In this document: positions 21,152 through 32,633 of the stretch, in pieces
Layout of the letters: each line of letters starts with the position of its first letter
Numbering within the stretch: position 1 is the first letter of the stretch
NCBI GenBank assembly: GCA_002335605.1
Contig: BEDY01000001.1
Location: forward strand, 1,736,001 to 1,800,000
Direction: 5' to 3'
Origin: Prillingera fragicola
Lineage: Eukaryota > Basidiomycota > Tremellomycetes > Trichosporonales > Trichosporonaceae
Length of the DNA: 64,000 nucleotides
The notes under the pieces: generated by a model
Database searches by the model: none
The model's input: the letters and a program-made list of their open reading frames with translations, nothing else
Told to the model about the DNA's origin: nothing
Position numbers and translations under genes: made by a program

Positions 21152-21583
21152 AGTGAGTGGGCTGAGAGCGTTGGAAGTTAGATAAAGGAAGATGTGTGCT
21201 TGTTCTTTAGATGTAGACTATCTAGAGCATTGAGGGTGAGAGAGAGCATGGTGGCAAAAGTCAAGAATGAGGGAAGGCGCTTCAGTGGTGGTTGTCAACA
21301 TGCAAACGGGTGCAGATCACTTTACTCCTCCCACTTTGTGACGCCCCTCTGTCCCAGATGCACTGTTGCGTCTCGACTTGGACTTGCTCCTCATCATACA
21401 TACATCCAGCATCACCACTTTTCAGAGCCCAACCCCAGCCAGCGCCGTCACCTCAGCGGCGCATCTCAACGGCTCAACCCCAAGGCACGCCACTCAATCT
21501 GCCACCGTCACCAACCGACCTCCACCGGCCACTTCGTACCCACAACCTGGCAACAATCATCCACCGTCCACGAACCAACAAAA
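21152..21583. other. Divergent intergenic region
   Basis: Shared upstream region of two divergent genes. The right half is C-rich and pyrimidine-rich, typical of a leader. No gene is visible. Confidence 0.5.
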
Positions 21584-22198
21584 ATGGCAAGCAACCTCAC
21601 TCCCCCCTCCTCATCAGCCAACACCCCCGCCCGCCCCTCCTCGCCTCCGAGCGGCCTCCCCTCCCCAACCCGCCAAGTCCCGCCGACATCAGACGCAATG
21701 GACGTGGACACGGACTCTGGCGCTGCGCCGCGCCGTTCCGCGTCGGCGCCACGCACCCACGCCCTCGCGACAGCCAGCAGCAACCCGTACCCGGATGCTG
21801 ATGCCGAGAGTGCTGGCTCCGCGTCCGTCGGCGCACGCACGCCTTGGGGCGGCAGCGACACGGAGCCTGAGGACGGCGAGGGGGGCGACGTCGGCGGCGT
21901 GTACGGCCATGAGGACGGGCAGCTGGCTACGCCTGCCGCGAGTGGGGTGGATGTCGCGGCTGGGTTTGCCGGGGTTATGGATGAGGCCGAGGATCTAGAG
22001 GAGATGGGCGCGGCTGGTGCTGTGAGTTTCGCTAGTGGGGTGTGCAGCTGATGACAAGGCTCGTCAGACGCGCCGCCGGAAAGGCGCGAAGGACCGTGAT
22101 CTCTACGACGCAGAGATTGTCGAGCGCTGGAACGAGGGTGAGTGTTGTTTGTGCGGGCTGGGCTGACGAGTGCAGAGATTGGCGATGTGTGCGCGTAA
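21584..22198 (+). CDS. Small acidic disordered protein, 176 residues
   Basis: Family not recognised. Three exons (21584-22021, 22068-22137, 22176-22198). The first two thirds are Ser/Pro/Thr-rich and then Gly/Asp/Glu-rich, probably disordered. The last 30 residues are different: a basic TRRRKGAKDRD cluster followed by LYDAEIVERWNEEIGDVCA, which looks like the conserved, ordered part. Introns of 46 and 38 nt join in frame. No signal peptide or membrane segment is seen. It diverges from the Kar5-like gene. Confidence 0.6.
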
Positions 22199-22371
22199 GC
22201 GCGTAGAAGGACGTACAGCTCGAGTTCTCTGAACATCGGACGCATGATACCATCAGATCCTGCTCGGCAATGCCTTGTTCATCAGACTCTCACGGCAGAC
22301 TCCTACGCCACACAGGGCCATAGCCCGCGGCGCCTGCGGCCACCCATGCATGTACATAATCTATGGCTATT

Positions 22372-23548
22372 CTACTTGTTCCCCCAGCTAAACCACCCCT
22401 TGTCCGCCGGAGCCACAGCAGCGGCACCCTCCGCTAAGCTCGGAGCCGCTCCAGAAGCGACCTCCGCGGCCTGGGCAGCAGCATCGGCTTCGGCCTTGGC
22501 CGCCTCCTTTTGTGCATCCTCGACAGCCTTAAGTTCGGCGATCTTGTCCTGCGCAATCTGCAGGCCCGAGGTCGTCGCGCCAAGAATGACACCCATGATC
22601 AGCCCCCTGGTAATGAGCGGGTTGGGCAGGCGGTCTGCATGCAGGTCAGCATCCTGTTCCAATAACTCTAGCAGCCAGCACGTTTCCACTCACAAATCAA
22701 CCCTCCCACAAGAGCAAGGACAGCGCCGGCCACAGCACCGTCCTCGACATGGACAGGCCCCTTGCGCCACCCTTCCCTTCGGGGGTTGGGCTGCACGCGC
22801 TCCGACTCGCGTGTAACTGCAGGGTCGAGCAGGTGCTCGCGGAACCAGCCCATGCCCTCGTCGGCGGCCACGTAGAGCGCCGCGGCGGTACCCAGGCCCG
22901 CGGCGTACTTGCCGCCCGACTTGAGGGAGGCCAGGACGATGCGGTAGTTGCGTGTCTTGGTGTAAAAGTACTGCAGAGTTAGTATTGGGCTTGGTGGTGA
23001 ACAACAACTGGGGGAAGCGGTGTAGGTAATAGCTCAAAGCAACGAGGGTGACGGGCAAGGACCAGCAGACACAGCGGTGTGCAACCCTTAAGCACCACCC
23101 GTCGGCGGCTCCTTACGGCGTGATGCCTGCGTGATGCTCCCTTCTAGGACGCTCTTGTCTCTCTCCACATTTTCCCCTCCTCATCTCGACCTAAACTCAC
23201 CCAACCCTGCATAGTCTTTGGCTGCCTATGCGCATTCTCTGCCAAGAATCGCAACCTTGCGCGAGTCGCACCGCGGCCCATTCCAATCGCGAGCCCCAGT
23301 CCGGCCGCAACAGGCGGGATAATCAGCATGTTGGTCGGCACATGCAGGGAGATGCGTTTCTGCGCCGCAGCACTGTCAGCTGCTGCCGAGGTGGTGTCTG
23401 TCGCTGCAGTCCATACGCCTTCGGAAGCGGGTTTCGAAGACGCGTGGGGGTGTGTCGGGGCGACCGAGGGGAGGGGATAGCCGTCGGCGTCGTAGCCGCT
23501 CTGCATTGTGCTCGAGCTAGCGCCGCCGCTGCTGCTGCTGGCACTCAT
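22372..23548 (-). CDS. Glycine/alanine-rich multi-pass membrane protein, 295 residues
   Basis: Three exons (23548-23201, 22970-22694, 22634-22372). A Ser-rich N-terminus of about 65 residues is followed by hydrophobic, glycine-rich segments: NMLIIPPVAAGLGLAIGMGR, SGGKYAAGLGTAAALYVA, EDGAVAGAVLALVGGLI and TRGLIMGVILGATTSGLQIA. The tail is an Ala/Glu coiled coil ending WFSWGNK. The glycine-spaced helices and small size resemble Tim17/Tim22/Tim23-type or NDUFA11-type mitochondrial inner-membrane proteins, but the match is only architectural. The first intron is 230 nt, long for this window. Confidence 0.65.
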
Positions 23549-23941
23549 CACTGGCAAGTTGTGTAGCGTTGGGGTGGAGAGGGTGGACAACGTCTGGTGC
23601 TTTGCAGATGGGCAGAGAGATAAAAGTGGAGGCAGATGGAAAAGGAGATACATACAGTGGGCACCGGGTAAAAGTCCCGCCGAGATCAGTGTGTTTCTCA
23701 TCCACGCCGGAACACCGCGTGGCTCGGCAGAGCTGCGCAAGGTGTTGACTTGCGGATCTGTGGTGGCAACCACAACATTCTCCACGGCCAACGACCGACT
23801 CCGGCGCACGACTCTCCCACGCCCACGCGAGACTCTTGCAGCGCTTCCCGTCCGCTAGAGCACACTGCGGCTTGGATATCAGTCCACAGCTCTTGACGAC
23901 TCGTGTTGAGTCCGGTCCCTCTCTCATCACACGCCCTCACC
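23549..23941. other. Divergent intergenic region
   Basis: Shared upstream DNA of the glycine-rich membrane protein and the DUF1748 gene. No coding frame or clear promoter motif. Confidence 0.5.
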
Positions 23942-24338
23942 ATGTTCGGCCGACTCACGCGGCTCGCAATCGACCTCGTCGCCATCTCCACCTTGCTGGC
24001 GGGCATCAAGCGCTCGACTGGATACTCGTGAGTTGCTCTTCCGTATGTACATGAGCTATCACTGACCTACCCCACCCGCCTCTCGCACCAACATCGCATG
24101 CCTCACCTCCATCTCCCTCCGGTCACACCTTCACTCACCCCGTCCTCTCAACTCACGTCACCCTCTTCCTACCCTCCCCACCCAAATCACACACAACAGC
24201 ATCTACACTGGCCGCTTCAAAGACTCTAGCATCCGCAATTTCCTCGACACCTACCTCGGCCTCGGCGAGAACATTTTTGCCTTCATGTGCGGCTTTGCCG
24301 TGTCGTCGAGCTACTTTCGCCGTCAGCTGGACGACTAG
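23942..24338 (+). CDS. DUF1748 small membrane protein, 74 residues
   Basis: Two exons (23942-24027, 24200-24338). MFGRLTRLAIDLVAISTLLA is a hydrophobic segment, followed by GIKRSTGYS and, after the 172-nt intron, RNFLDTYLGLGENIF and SSSYFRRQLDD. This is the DUF1748 pattern (fungal proteins of about 70-80 residues, some found in mitochondria). Its function is not established. The intron is unusually long and strongly pyrimidine-rich. Confidence 0.85.
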
Positions 24339-24640
24339 ATCTAGCTCTCAAACCTATCGCGCAGCACGTCCCCGGCGTATACGCGGCGGTCTTGGTCGCT
24401 GCGTGAGAACCAGACTCCAGCGGCGCCGGTACCCCTCTCACAGCAAACCCGCGCCCGGTCCACTCGGCAAACTCTAGCAAATCTAGCATCCACGCCGCAT
24501 GTTGTACCCACCATGTATTCATGAGCCGGCGTACAACGTAAACTCTAAACTAATTCGTGACGGAACCGCAAAAAGAAAATGAAACTAAACAAATGCCTGC
24601 ACATCGCACACAACTCGAGCGCGTGTGCCGGGGCGCTTTT
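24339..24640. other. Convergent intergenic region
   Basis: Only 3' flanking DNA of two convergent genes; nothing else visible. Confidence 0.5.
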
Positions 24641-26179
24641 CTAACTACTCTCCCAGCTACTACTGTCGCCCGTCTCCGTCTCGGGCGTCTCCCCCGTCTC
24701 CTCAGTTATGCTTCCGGTCGTCTCGGCGTTGGTGCCCGTTTCAGTCAACGTGTCCTCGCTGAGCGTGAGGCTGCGCGACGACTCGGGCGCGGCGACAACG
24801 GGCGGGCGACCTAGGGACTCGATTTGTTCCCACGGCTGGCCGAAATCGCGGCCGGCCGACGGCGGGAGGTTGGCGAAGCTCGTGCGCTTCTCGGGGCTCG
24901 AGGCTGTCGTTGGTGAGACTTGGGGGCGGGGCGAGATGCGGGGACTGAGGCGGGTCTTGTCTGTTCGTGTGGGTTTGCGGCCAAAGCCGCAGCAAGAGAT
25001 GACGAGGAAACCGATGAGTGCCGACGAGAGGGTGAGCGTGAGGGAAAGAGGCGGGAGAATGAGGAGAGGCGGGATGGGGTGCGAGGTGAGCAGTCGGCGC
25101 ACGCCGGTGGGATGGGGTATGAACCGGATGACTACCCAGCCAGTTGTGCGGACTTCACGGTGGAACGCGCCGCGGTCCTCTGGAAGTGTGTCCTCGCGGC
25201 CAATAGACACGAATATCGACCCCACGCCTAGGTCGCCGCGGCCGGGGTAGATGATAGTGCCCTCAACAAGCTCCTTGGTGAGGAGCACCACCTCTTTACC
25301 CTTGGCCGGGGACACGAACGAGCCACGGCGACGGCGCTCCTTTATACGAGCATCTGGGACGCCAGAATAACCAAGAATGCGACCAGGGCAGAACGAGCGG
25401 AACGGCCAGGGGATGATGCAAGGTGGAATGAGATAAGTTGGGAACGAAGGTATCGTGAGAAGGCTCGATGGAAGCGGCGGAGGCGGCAGAGACTGGGCGT
25501 CAGTGCTGCGAGGCTATTAGGACTTACTGGCTGCGAAGCGCGGACAATAGCAACTTCAGGCGCACGGAGGGATCGCAGCTCGAGAGTGACCATAAAGTTT
25601 CCTGTCGCGTCGTCAGCACCTAGTCAGCGTCTAGTCTTGCCGTCATAATAGACTCACCCATCTCCTCTGAACCGCGCGATGGCCGGACCAACTCAAACTC
25701 GACCTGCACGTCGTACGGCAGGTCCTCCTGGAACCGGTCTAGTGGAAGCGCAAGCTGCGCGTGTGGGGTGCGATGAGAGCGGGCACCGTAGACGAGCCAG
25801 CCTTCGACCTCTACTGCGCCGCCAGTTCCCCATGACCACCAGAACGCGCCGACTGCGAGAATAGAAAACGCCGCAGATGCTAGCAGCAGGACGACCATAA
25901 GAATGCCCTTGAGGGCGACACTTATGGTAAGAGGCGAGGTGACGACATTGCGAAGGACACCGAGAGGATAGGTAATACTAAATACTGTTAGCTATGGTGA
26001 GGCTTGACGCGCTGAACATACGGCGTAAAGGCGAGGTCTAGAAGCTTGTGAAGAAATGCAACAAAGTCCGAGTTTACAGGTTGAGGAGACTGCCGGCCAG
26101 AGGGAGCTCGACGGTGCTGAGTTGCGAGATAGGGAGGTTGTTGAGTCCTGCGTCCGTCTCTGCGGACAGCTGTGGACAT
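24641..26179 (-). CDS. Seipin (lipid droplet assembly protein)
   Basis: ER membrane protein that organises lipid droplet formation at ER-droplet contacts. Four exons (26179-26022, 25977-25658, 25601-25528, 25492-24641) give 467 residues. A cytosolic N-terminus leads to a first membrane helix (LLLASAAFSILAVGAFWWSW), then the luminal domain with LPYDVQVEFELVRPSRGSEE and GNFMVTLELRSL, a continuation through KEVVLLTKELVEG, and a second helix (PPLSLTLTLSSALIGFLVISCCGF). The cytosolic tail is Ser/Thr/Glu-rich and disordered. The order helix, seipin domain, helix is diagnostic. The start is the ATG at 26179, upstream of the first intron. It diverges from the metallo-hydrolase gene. Confidence 0.85.
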
Positions 26180-26326
26180 GTTTGGGAGAGTGTAGAGCAA
26201 GAGATAAAGGTAACGAGTGTGAAATGTGTTGGGTTGACATCAAGTTGCGGGTAGAATGACGCGTTACCGCACCACGTCCAGCAGCCAGGGCATGCCGCCA
26301 CCCAAGAGGCGTAGGTGGGGGGAATG

Positions 26327-26334
26327 TATATATT
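26327..26334 (+). promoter_or_regulatory. TATA-like element
   Basis: TATATATT about 55 bases before the first ATG (26389) and 106 before the second (26440) of the metallo-hydrolase gene, in the 209-base divergent region shared with seipin. Confidence 0.4.
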
Positions 26335-26388
26335 ACCCCGTGGGGTACAAGGTCCAGCCCTTGGGTCAGTCGTGACGTATGATGCACG

Positions 26389-28115
26389 ATGAAGATGATG
26401 TTGGCATCCAGTCTCTTTCAATCTCTACATCATTCAACCATGCCCTCTCCACCCATCATTGCCACCCTCCCATCTCTCAGGACACTCATCTATGACCACC
26501 ATGGTCCATCCTCGGACGGAGCTGTAAAGCTTGGCCAGACAGACCAGCCCCCTACCTCGTTCCACAACCCATGGTCATCATGGCGTATGGCCTCTGCCGC
26601 AGACTTGTGGCGCTCATACCAAATGGGAGCCGCCATTGCCGAGCCTCAACCAGCATTCAGCGCCAGTGTCAGCCGCACGCCGTCTCGCCAGGACACTTTG
26701 GATAACGGTGTATCAAAAGGCACCCCATCTGCCGACTACAACCACGGCCAGCATCGCCACGCGGCTGCTGGCCAGCTGTTTTCTGATCCGGCAGATGAGG
26801 ACAATGAGGACGACGAGTGCTGCTCAGAATACGACGAAGACGAGTTCCCCCACCCCGAGCACTGTGTGCATCCCGACGAAAAGGTCGCCGGGTACATTCC
26901 AGAGAAGTTTCGGCGTGTGGATGAAGAGGACACGGCGGACGATTGGCGGGAGCCACCCATCATTGTTCGGCGGCCAGAGTGGCTAAAGGTGGACGTACCG
27001 ACATTTACCTGGCTGGGCCACGCTGGAGCTCTTGTGCGGTTCCCCATGCAGCAAGGCAAGGGCATGGCTGGCATTGTCTTTGATCCAATGTTCTCGTACC
27101 GATGCAGCCCAACGCAGTTGGTCGGGCCCGCGCGGTCGCTGGATCCACCCTGCGCAGTGGAGGAGCTCCCGACAATCTATGCCTGCTGCATCTCGCATGA
27201 TCACTGTTAGTGCTTCTTCTTGAACATTGCTGACGGTAGACGATCACCTCGACTACAACACGATTCTCGAGCTGTGGGCCACGCAGCAATCGACGATCCA
27301 CTTTTTCGTCCCTCTTGGTGGGTCCTTATCTTGCCACATCAACTGACAGTCCAGGATGCAAGGCGTGGTTCAAGTCCTGTGGTATCCCCGAGCAGCGCAT
27401 CACCGAGCTCGATTGGTGGCACGAAGCGCTCCTCACCATTCCCTCGGGCTCAGCCACTCCACCCCTCGGGTACCCGCCGAACCCCACTGCGCGCATCGAC
27501 CCCGACGCGGCCCTCACGCTCAAGATTGCATTTACACCCGCACAGCACCGCTCCGGCCGCGGCCTCATGGATCAATTCGCGACACTCTGGGGAAGCTGGG
27601 TCGTTGGTGTCGTAACCCCTGCCATCGGCGACCGCGCCCTCGAGCACGGCATGTCTTCGTGGCCCGAGGACGCCTATCGCATGTACTTTGGCGGCGACAC
27701 GGGATACCGCTACGCGACGGCTGCCGAGGACGGCGACATGTCAGCCATCTGCCCCGCCTTCCAGCAGATTGCCGACACGTACGGGCCCATGACGGCCGCC
27801 CTGCTCCCGCTCTCGACGGGCTCGTCGCTGCCCTTCCTGCGCAAGCTCCTCTCGCTCTCCCTAGACCAGTACACGCTCACGAGCTCGCAGCACTGCTCGC
27901 CAGCCGACTCGATCGACATTCACAACATCCTCCGCGCCAAGCGCTCCGTCGGCATGCACTGGGGCACGTTTTGTGATGCCGCAGAGGCCCGTGCGACCCG
28001 TGTAGAGTTTGGGCGGGCGAGGAGGAATAAGAATGTCAGCGACGATTTGACGAAGCCGAATGAGAATGGCGCGTTTATCGTCGTTGATATTGGAGAGTCT
28101 GTCGCGCTTGCGTGA
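26389..28115 (+). CDS. Metallo-beta-lactamase fold phospholipase, NAPE-PLD-like
   Basis: Probable zinc hydrolase related to N-acyl-phosphatidylethanolamine phospholipase D. Three exons (26389-27205, 27240-27317, 27355-28115) give 551 residues. An acidic linker (about residues 130-180) precedes the catalytic core. The core has TFTWLGHAGALVRF, FDPMFSYRCSPTQLVGPAR, and the metal motif HxHxDH formed across the first intron (ISHDHYDHLDYNT). Later ligands include the His in FTPAQHRSGRG, the Asp in YFGGDTGYRY and the His in VGMHWGTF. An in-frame ATG at 26440 has a better context and would shorten the protein by 17 residues. The long N-terminal extension is typical of fungal members. Confidence 0.85.
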
Positions 28116-28306
28116 GTAGATGGTTTGGCAGAGTACGTAGAGGTAATGTTATGCCCTAGATGTCTGCGGCGAATGATGCATGGGTTGGTTTGCTGTACAA
28201 CAATGGGTCGGCGGAACAAGGAACAGGAATTGGGCAGTGGTGTGACGACAGCGCGAGGCACCCAGCAAAGCAGGAGATGGGGCAGAGGTACTGCCGATGC
28301 AGCACA

Positions 28307-29723
28307 TCAGGAACGCTGGCGCTTGAGCCGATCCTTTGCCGCCTTCCTCGCGGCCTCTTCGCGCTCGGCCTCTTCATCCTCGCGACGAGCAATCTTGAGC
28401 GCCCGCCGCTCCTCGGCTGCCACATCGTTGAAGCCGGCCTCCATGTCGCTTCCACTATCGTCGTCGTAGGCTGGGCGACGCGGCGCCCGCCCACCGCCAG
28501 GACGAGCAAACATGCTCTGGATAATGGCACTGACGGCCTCGCGGCTCGGCTCGCCGGGGCCTTGTGGTGAGCGCGCGCGTTTACGCGGTGGAGGGGATTC
28601 AGAGTCGTAGCCGCTGCTACTGCTCGGCGAGCGGGCACGGCGGCGGGGAGAGTCGGAGGGACGCAGGCCCGAGGTTGGCTTGTTGGGCCGGGCAGCGCTG
28701 GCGTTTAGGCGCGATTTGGCAATGTCGCTCAGCTCGCGCGCTGGGCGGGGTGCATCGCGGGCACCGCTGGGGGTCGAGCCGCCCGAGGGGGGTGCGGAGG
28801 AACTGGCGGTGAGACCTTTCCGGAGGCGTATGTCGCGCTGAATCTCGTCCGGGGTTCGGTAGTCGCGGTTGTCACGATCGGGACATAGTTTGCGCAGGCC
28901 AGAGACATCCATGCCCTTCTTCATCGAAGCGACAGAGGTGCCTTTCTTGGCTGGGAGGCCGGGGCGGCCTGCCAATGGGGTGGTACGCGGTGGAGCTCGT
29001 GGGGGTGGGGCGCGGGGGGCTGGCGACGCCGAATGAGAGCTGCGCGTGCCGCCCTTGGCGTCGACGAGCGCGCGCACGCTGAATAGTGAGTCCTCGACGC
29101 CATGACCCTTGGCCTCGCGTTGCAGCTTGAGAGCAGCCTTCTCCTTTCGGCCAAGAACCGGAGGAGATGACTTGCGCGAAGCACGCTCTCCTCCGTTTGA
29201 ACGCGGCCGAGGCTCCCCCTTCGACTTGGCAGCGGGCTTGGTGTGGCCGTTTCCGGCAGCACTTCGTTGGGCTGCCTGAAGCTTGGACTTTATAGGAGCC
29301 TGCGCTGTTAGCGCTGCATACAGCACTCGCCACACATGCTACTCACCGACGACGGTCCCGCCCTCTGGTCCTCGGCGAACGGGTCATACGCCGTCGACAC
29401 TACCGGAGCCGGGCCCGTTGCTCGCTTGTGGAGCGCATCGTTGGCCGCCTTGAGCTCCCTGCGGCGGGCCTCCTTGCTCGCCTCTTCCATGCGCTTGCGA
29501 CGCTGACAGTCAGCAGTTTCCCGGTTGGCACACAAAAAGCTGTGAACACACCTCGGCCTCCTCCTTTGCCGCCGCCTTGGCCTGGTCGGCCTTGTGTGCG
29601 AGCTCAAGCTTCAGAGCTGCCTCCTTGTCCCGCTGCAGCTCGAGTGCCCGCGCTTTGATGCGCTGGTACTGTAGAGTGAGCGGTGCGCTTGCACTAGGGT
29701 TAGTATACGTACCTCGGACATTG
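28307..29723 (-). CDS. SPT2 chromatin protein (histone H3-H4 chaperone)
   Basis: Nuclear protein acting with transcribed chromatin. The first exon is only ATG TCC GAG (29723-29715); the following exons encode YQRIKARALELQRDKEAAL and a long basic coiled region, the usual SPT2 N-terminus. The middle is Ser/Pro/Lys-rich and disordered. The C-terminus has the SPT2 domain: SAIIQSMFARPGGG, DDDSGSDMEAGFNDVAAEE, RRALKIARREDEEAEREE and a terminal KDRLKRQRS. The domain that binds H3-H4 is complete. Diverges from RPN11 across about 400 bases. Confidence 0.82.
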
Positions 29724-30122
29724 CGAGGGGAGCTAGAGAGTAGTGTAGTGTCCAGAAGACTGTAGATGGGAGAATTCACGAGCAACACTCGACCATGATG
29801 GCGTAGAACGATGCCCTGTGGCAAATATAGGCTCGCGCATACGGAGGTAGGCCCCCCAGTTGATGGCGGGACTACTTTGGACGGTGACACGCCTAACCCC
29901 GACCACGCTCTCGCGTCGTTTCAGTTCATTCCAGCATCAACCACCCGCCGTCATCAACAACTTGCCATTCATCGTCGTGCACACTTCTCAAGCATTCAGC
30001 TACTTGTCAGCAAAAGAGAGGACAAGCTTCCCTAATCAACATAGACACGACCTTCAGCAGCAAACACAGCTTGCTACCACCCCCACACTCATCACCCAAC
30101 CTTTCCACACCCCTTTACGATC
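29724..30122. other. Divergent promoter region between SPT2 and RPN11
   Basis: No gene. The last 150 bases are CA-rich leader-like sequence. Confidence 0.5.
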
Positions 30123-31186
30123 ATGGCGTTCCCCGGAGGATCGCGCGCTTGGGAGGGCATGATGCGCGGTATGGGCCAGGGACGAGGAGAAGAGGTTGTT
30201 CTTCCTGACAAGTGAGTAGGCTGAGGCGTGGAGCATGAGTAGAGCTAACCCCGGCAGCGGTGAGACTGTTCACATCTCGTCACTCGCGCTCCTCAAGGTA
30301 TGTCCCCTGCGCGCGTGCTCTTGCCACTGGTGCTGACAATGCAGATGCTCAAGCACGGTCGTGCCGGTGTCCCCATGGAGGTTATGGGTCTCATGCTCGG
30401 CGAGTTTGTTGACGACTACACTGTGAGCACCTTTGGCAAAGCTGTTGCTAATGACAGATCTCTTGCGTCGACGTCTTTGCCATGCCCCAGTCGGGTACCA
30501 CTGTGACTGTCGAGTCGGTCGACCACGTTTTCCAGACCAAGATGCTCGACATGCTCAAGCAGACTGGGCGCCCCGAGATGGTCGTGGGCTGGTACCACTC
30601 GCACCCCGGTTTCGGTTGTTGGTTGTCTTCTGTCGACGTCAACACTCAGCAGTCGTTTGAGCAGCTCCACCCCCGTGCCGTCGCCGTTGTCATCGACCCT
30701 ATCCAGAGTGTGCGTGGAAAGGTTGTCATTGATGCGTTCCGCTCGATCAACCCTTCATCCCTCATGGCCGGCCAGGAGAGCAGGCAGACGACCTCGAACA
30801 TTGGCCACCTGAACAAGCCCAGTATCCAGGCGCTCATCCACGGCTTGAACCGCCACTACTACTCTCTTGCGATCGAGTACCGCAAGACCGAGGCCGAGCA
30901 GGGCATGTTGCTCAACCTGCACAAGCGCGGATGGACCGAGGGACTCAAGCTGCGCGACTTTGAGGAGACCGAGGAGAGCAACGAGGCGACGGTCAAGAAC
31001 ATGCTCCACCTTGCCCAGAGCTACACCAAGAGCGTGCAGGAGGAGGCAACGCTCACGCCCGAGCAGCTCAAGACGAGGCACGTCGGCAAGCTCGACCCCA
31101 AGCGCCATCTCGAGGAGGCCGTCGAGAAGAATCTTGGCGACCAGGTCACCCAGAGTCTGGCCATGGGTGTGCTTGCAGAGCTCTAG
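30123..31186 (+). CDS. RPN11: 26S proteasome regulatory subunit Rpn11 (JAMM deubiquitinase)
   Basis: Metallo-deubiquitinase of the 19S lid that removes ubiquitin chains from substrates at the pore. Four exons (30123-30211, 30258-30297, 30345-30422, 30458-31186) give 311 residues, the expected length. Catalytic parts: the Glu in [10 protein letters not shown] and the JAMM motif [14 protein letters not shown] (HxHPx6SxxD), preceded by [10 protein letters not shown]. The insert-1/insert-2 regions and the [11 protein letters not shown] helix are present. The N-terminus is Gly-rich. Introns are 46, 47 and 35 nt. Confidence 0.96.
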
Positions 31187-31291
31187 AGGGATGTAGGAAT
31201 GGCGGATAGAGTAGTTCATGCATTGTAATAACAAGGCAAGATATACAACAGAACGTGAAACTGTCTATACAAGATGTGCGCCGCCCGTGTT

Positions 31292-32125
31292 TTAGGGATT
31301 GTTGGACGCGCCGCAGTGCAGGCCGAGGCCGCAGAACTGGGCAATGAAGAGATAGACGAGCAAAAGGCACACAAAGCCCGTGAGCGCCGTCACGCGCGTG
31401 TTCTTCCACCACTGCTGGCGGCGGACGGTGCGTGCACCACGGCGGAACGCAGTTGCCTGACCGGCGAGCGTGTCAGTCTTGTCGACGAGCAGGTCCAAAC
31501 GCTCGCCACGCTGCATGATCGAGTCAATGTTCTTGACCATAATGTCCTTGCTGCGGTGTCAGCTTTGGCCTTGCACGCATGCAGCTTACACATTGTTGAG
31601 ATCAGTCTGGGCCTGCTTGAGCGGGTCCTCGGGGGGCGACGTGACGTATTGGTGCATGAGCTTTGAGAGCTCACCCTCAAAGTCGTCGAGGCCGTGGTCG
31701 CCTGCAGCTGCAATGACGTCGGGCGAGTACTGTGCGGTAAACTGTCGTCAGCAAAGTCCACACCCCCGAGGACTTACCCTCCGCTCGACCTCTGCGAGGA
31801 AGCCAAAGGGCATGCGGCGGCCAACGCTGTCGTCGGCCATGACGAGGTAGACGACACCCTCGGACGCGACATAGTGGATCAGGCGGTCCTGCCAGACGTC
31901 TGCTTGTTAGCGTGCACAGAGACACGGGAGCGTACATGTGAGCTTGGAGTTGTTTGGGGGGATCTTGGACAGGATGGTAATCTTGGCGGCTGGGAGAGTG
32001 TCAGTGTCCGGGGAGTGTGTCGCCATGGCGCGCTGGGACATACCAGGCTTGAGGAGCGAGTCGCCGGTCGAGTGCTCTGTGAGGACGGTGGTGCCCCTTG
32101 CGACGAGGGCGTGGAGGAGAGACAT
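31292..32125 (-). CDS. R-SNARE with longin domain, VAMP7 type
   Basis: Membrane fusion protein of late endosomal/vacuolar traffic. About five exons. The longin domain begins MSLLHALVARGTTVLTEHST and continues with ITILSKIPPNNSKLTY, LIHYVASEGVVYLVMADDS and MPFGFLAEVERR. The SNARE motif follows (QAQTDLNNVKDIMVKNIDSI, then RGERLDLLVDKTDTL) with the central Arg at the zero layer. A C-terminal membrane anchor (VTALTGFVCLLLVYLFIAQF) is present. The ARGTT start and KIPxNNxKLTY pattern fit VAMP7 better than Sec22 or Ykt6, which also lacks a membrane anchor. Confidence 0.9.
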
Positions 32126-32633
32126 GTTGGATAGATGTGCTTTGATGAGTGAGACTGAGATGTAGAAGCTGACGACTGGGAGATGTGAGAAGCAGCGGAG
32201 AGAGAGATGATTGCTGTGACCAAGTCAGTTGCCGCATACAGACATCGAGTGGCAATGACGCCCTCTCCACTGTTTATATATTCCGCCTACTTTAGATTCC
32301 ACCACAAACAGCGCGCCTGCTTTTGGACCCCAGCCCCCGTCTACTGGACATGTTCTAACACCGTCGCACACTTGTTGCCTCCAAACATTTCTGCCCTGCA
32401 CCTGGCACAACGAGCCATAGCGCAGGGCATTCCTGCACAAACACATGCCTACTCTTGGTCTTCTTGGATCCATCCCAGCAACACTGCGCCACCCAACACC
32501 ATCCCTATCCCCTCTCACCTTACGCTCCCATCCTTCACCACCTCGGTTTCTCCCACACCCCCACGGCAAGAATCTTGATCGAAAAGTATCCCAGTCTCCT
32601 CCTCCAGCGACTCCCACCCAGCCAAACTCCCCG
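32126..32633. other. Divergent intergenic region
   Basis: Upstream DNA of the VAMP7-like gene and the disordered-protein gene. The frame of the latter stays open through 32445-32633 with Pro/Ser/His-rich translation, so its start could lie further upstream. Confidence 0.4.

Noticed and set aside
21248..21257. GGTGGCAAAA, resembling the yeast proteasome element (PACE)
   Set aside because: It is not upstream of a proteasome gene, and the Rpn4-PACE system is a feature of ascomycete yeasts.
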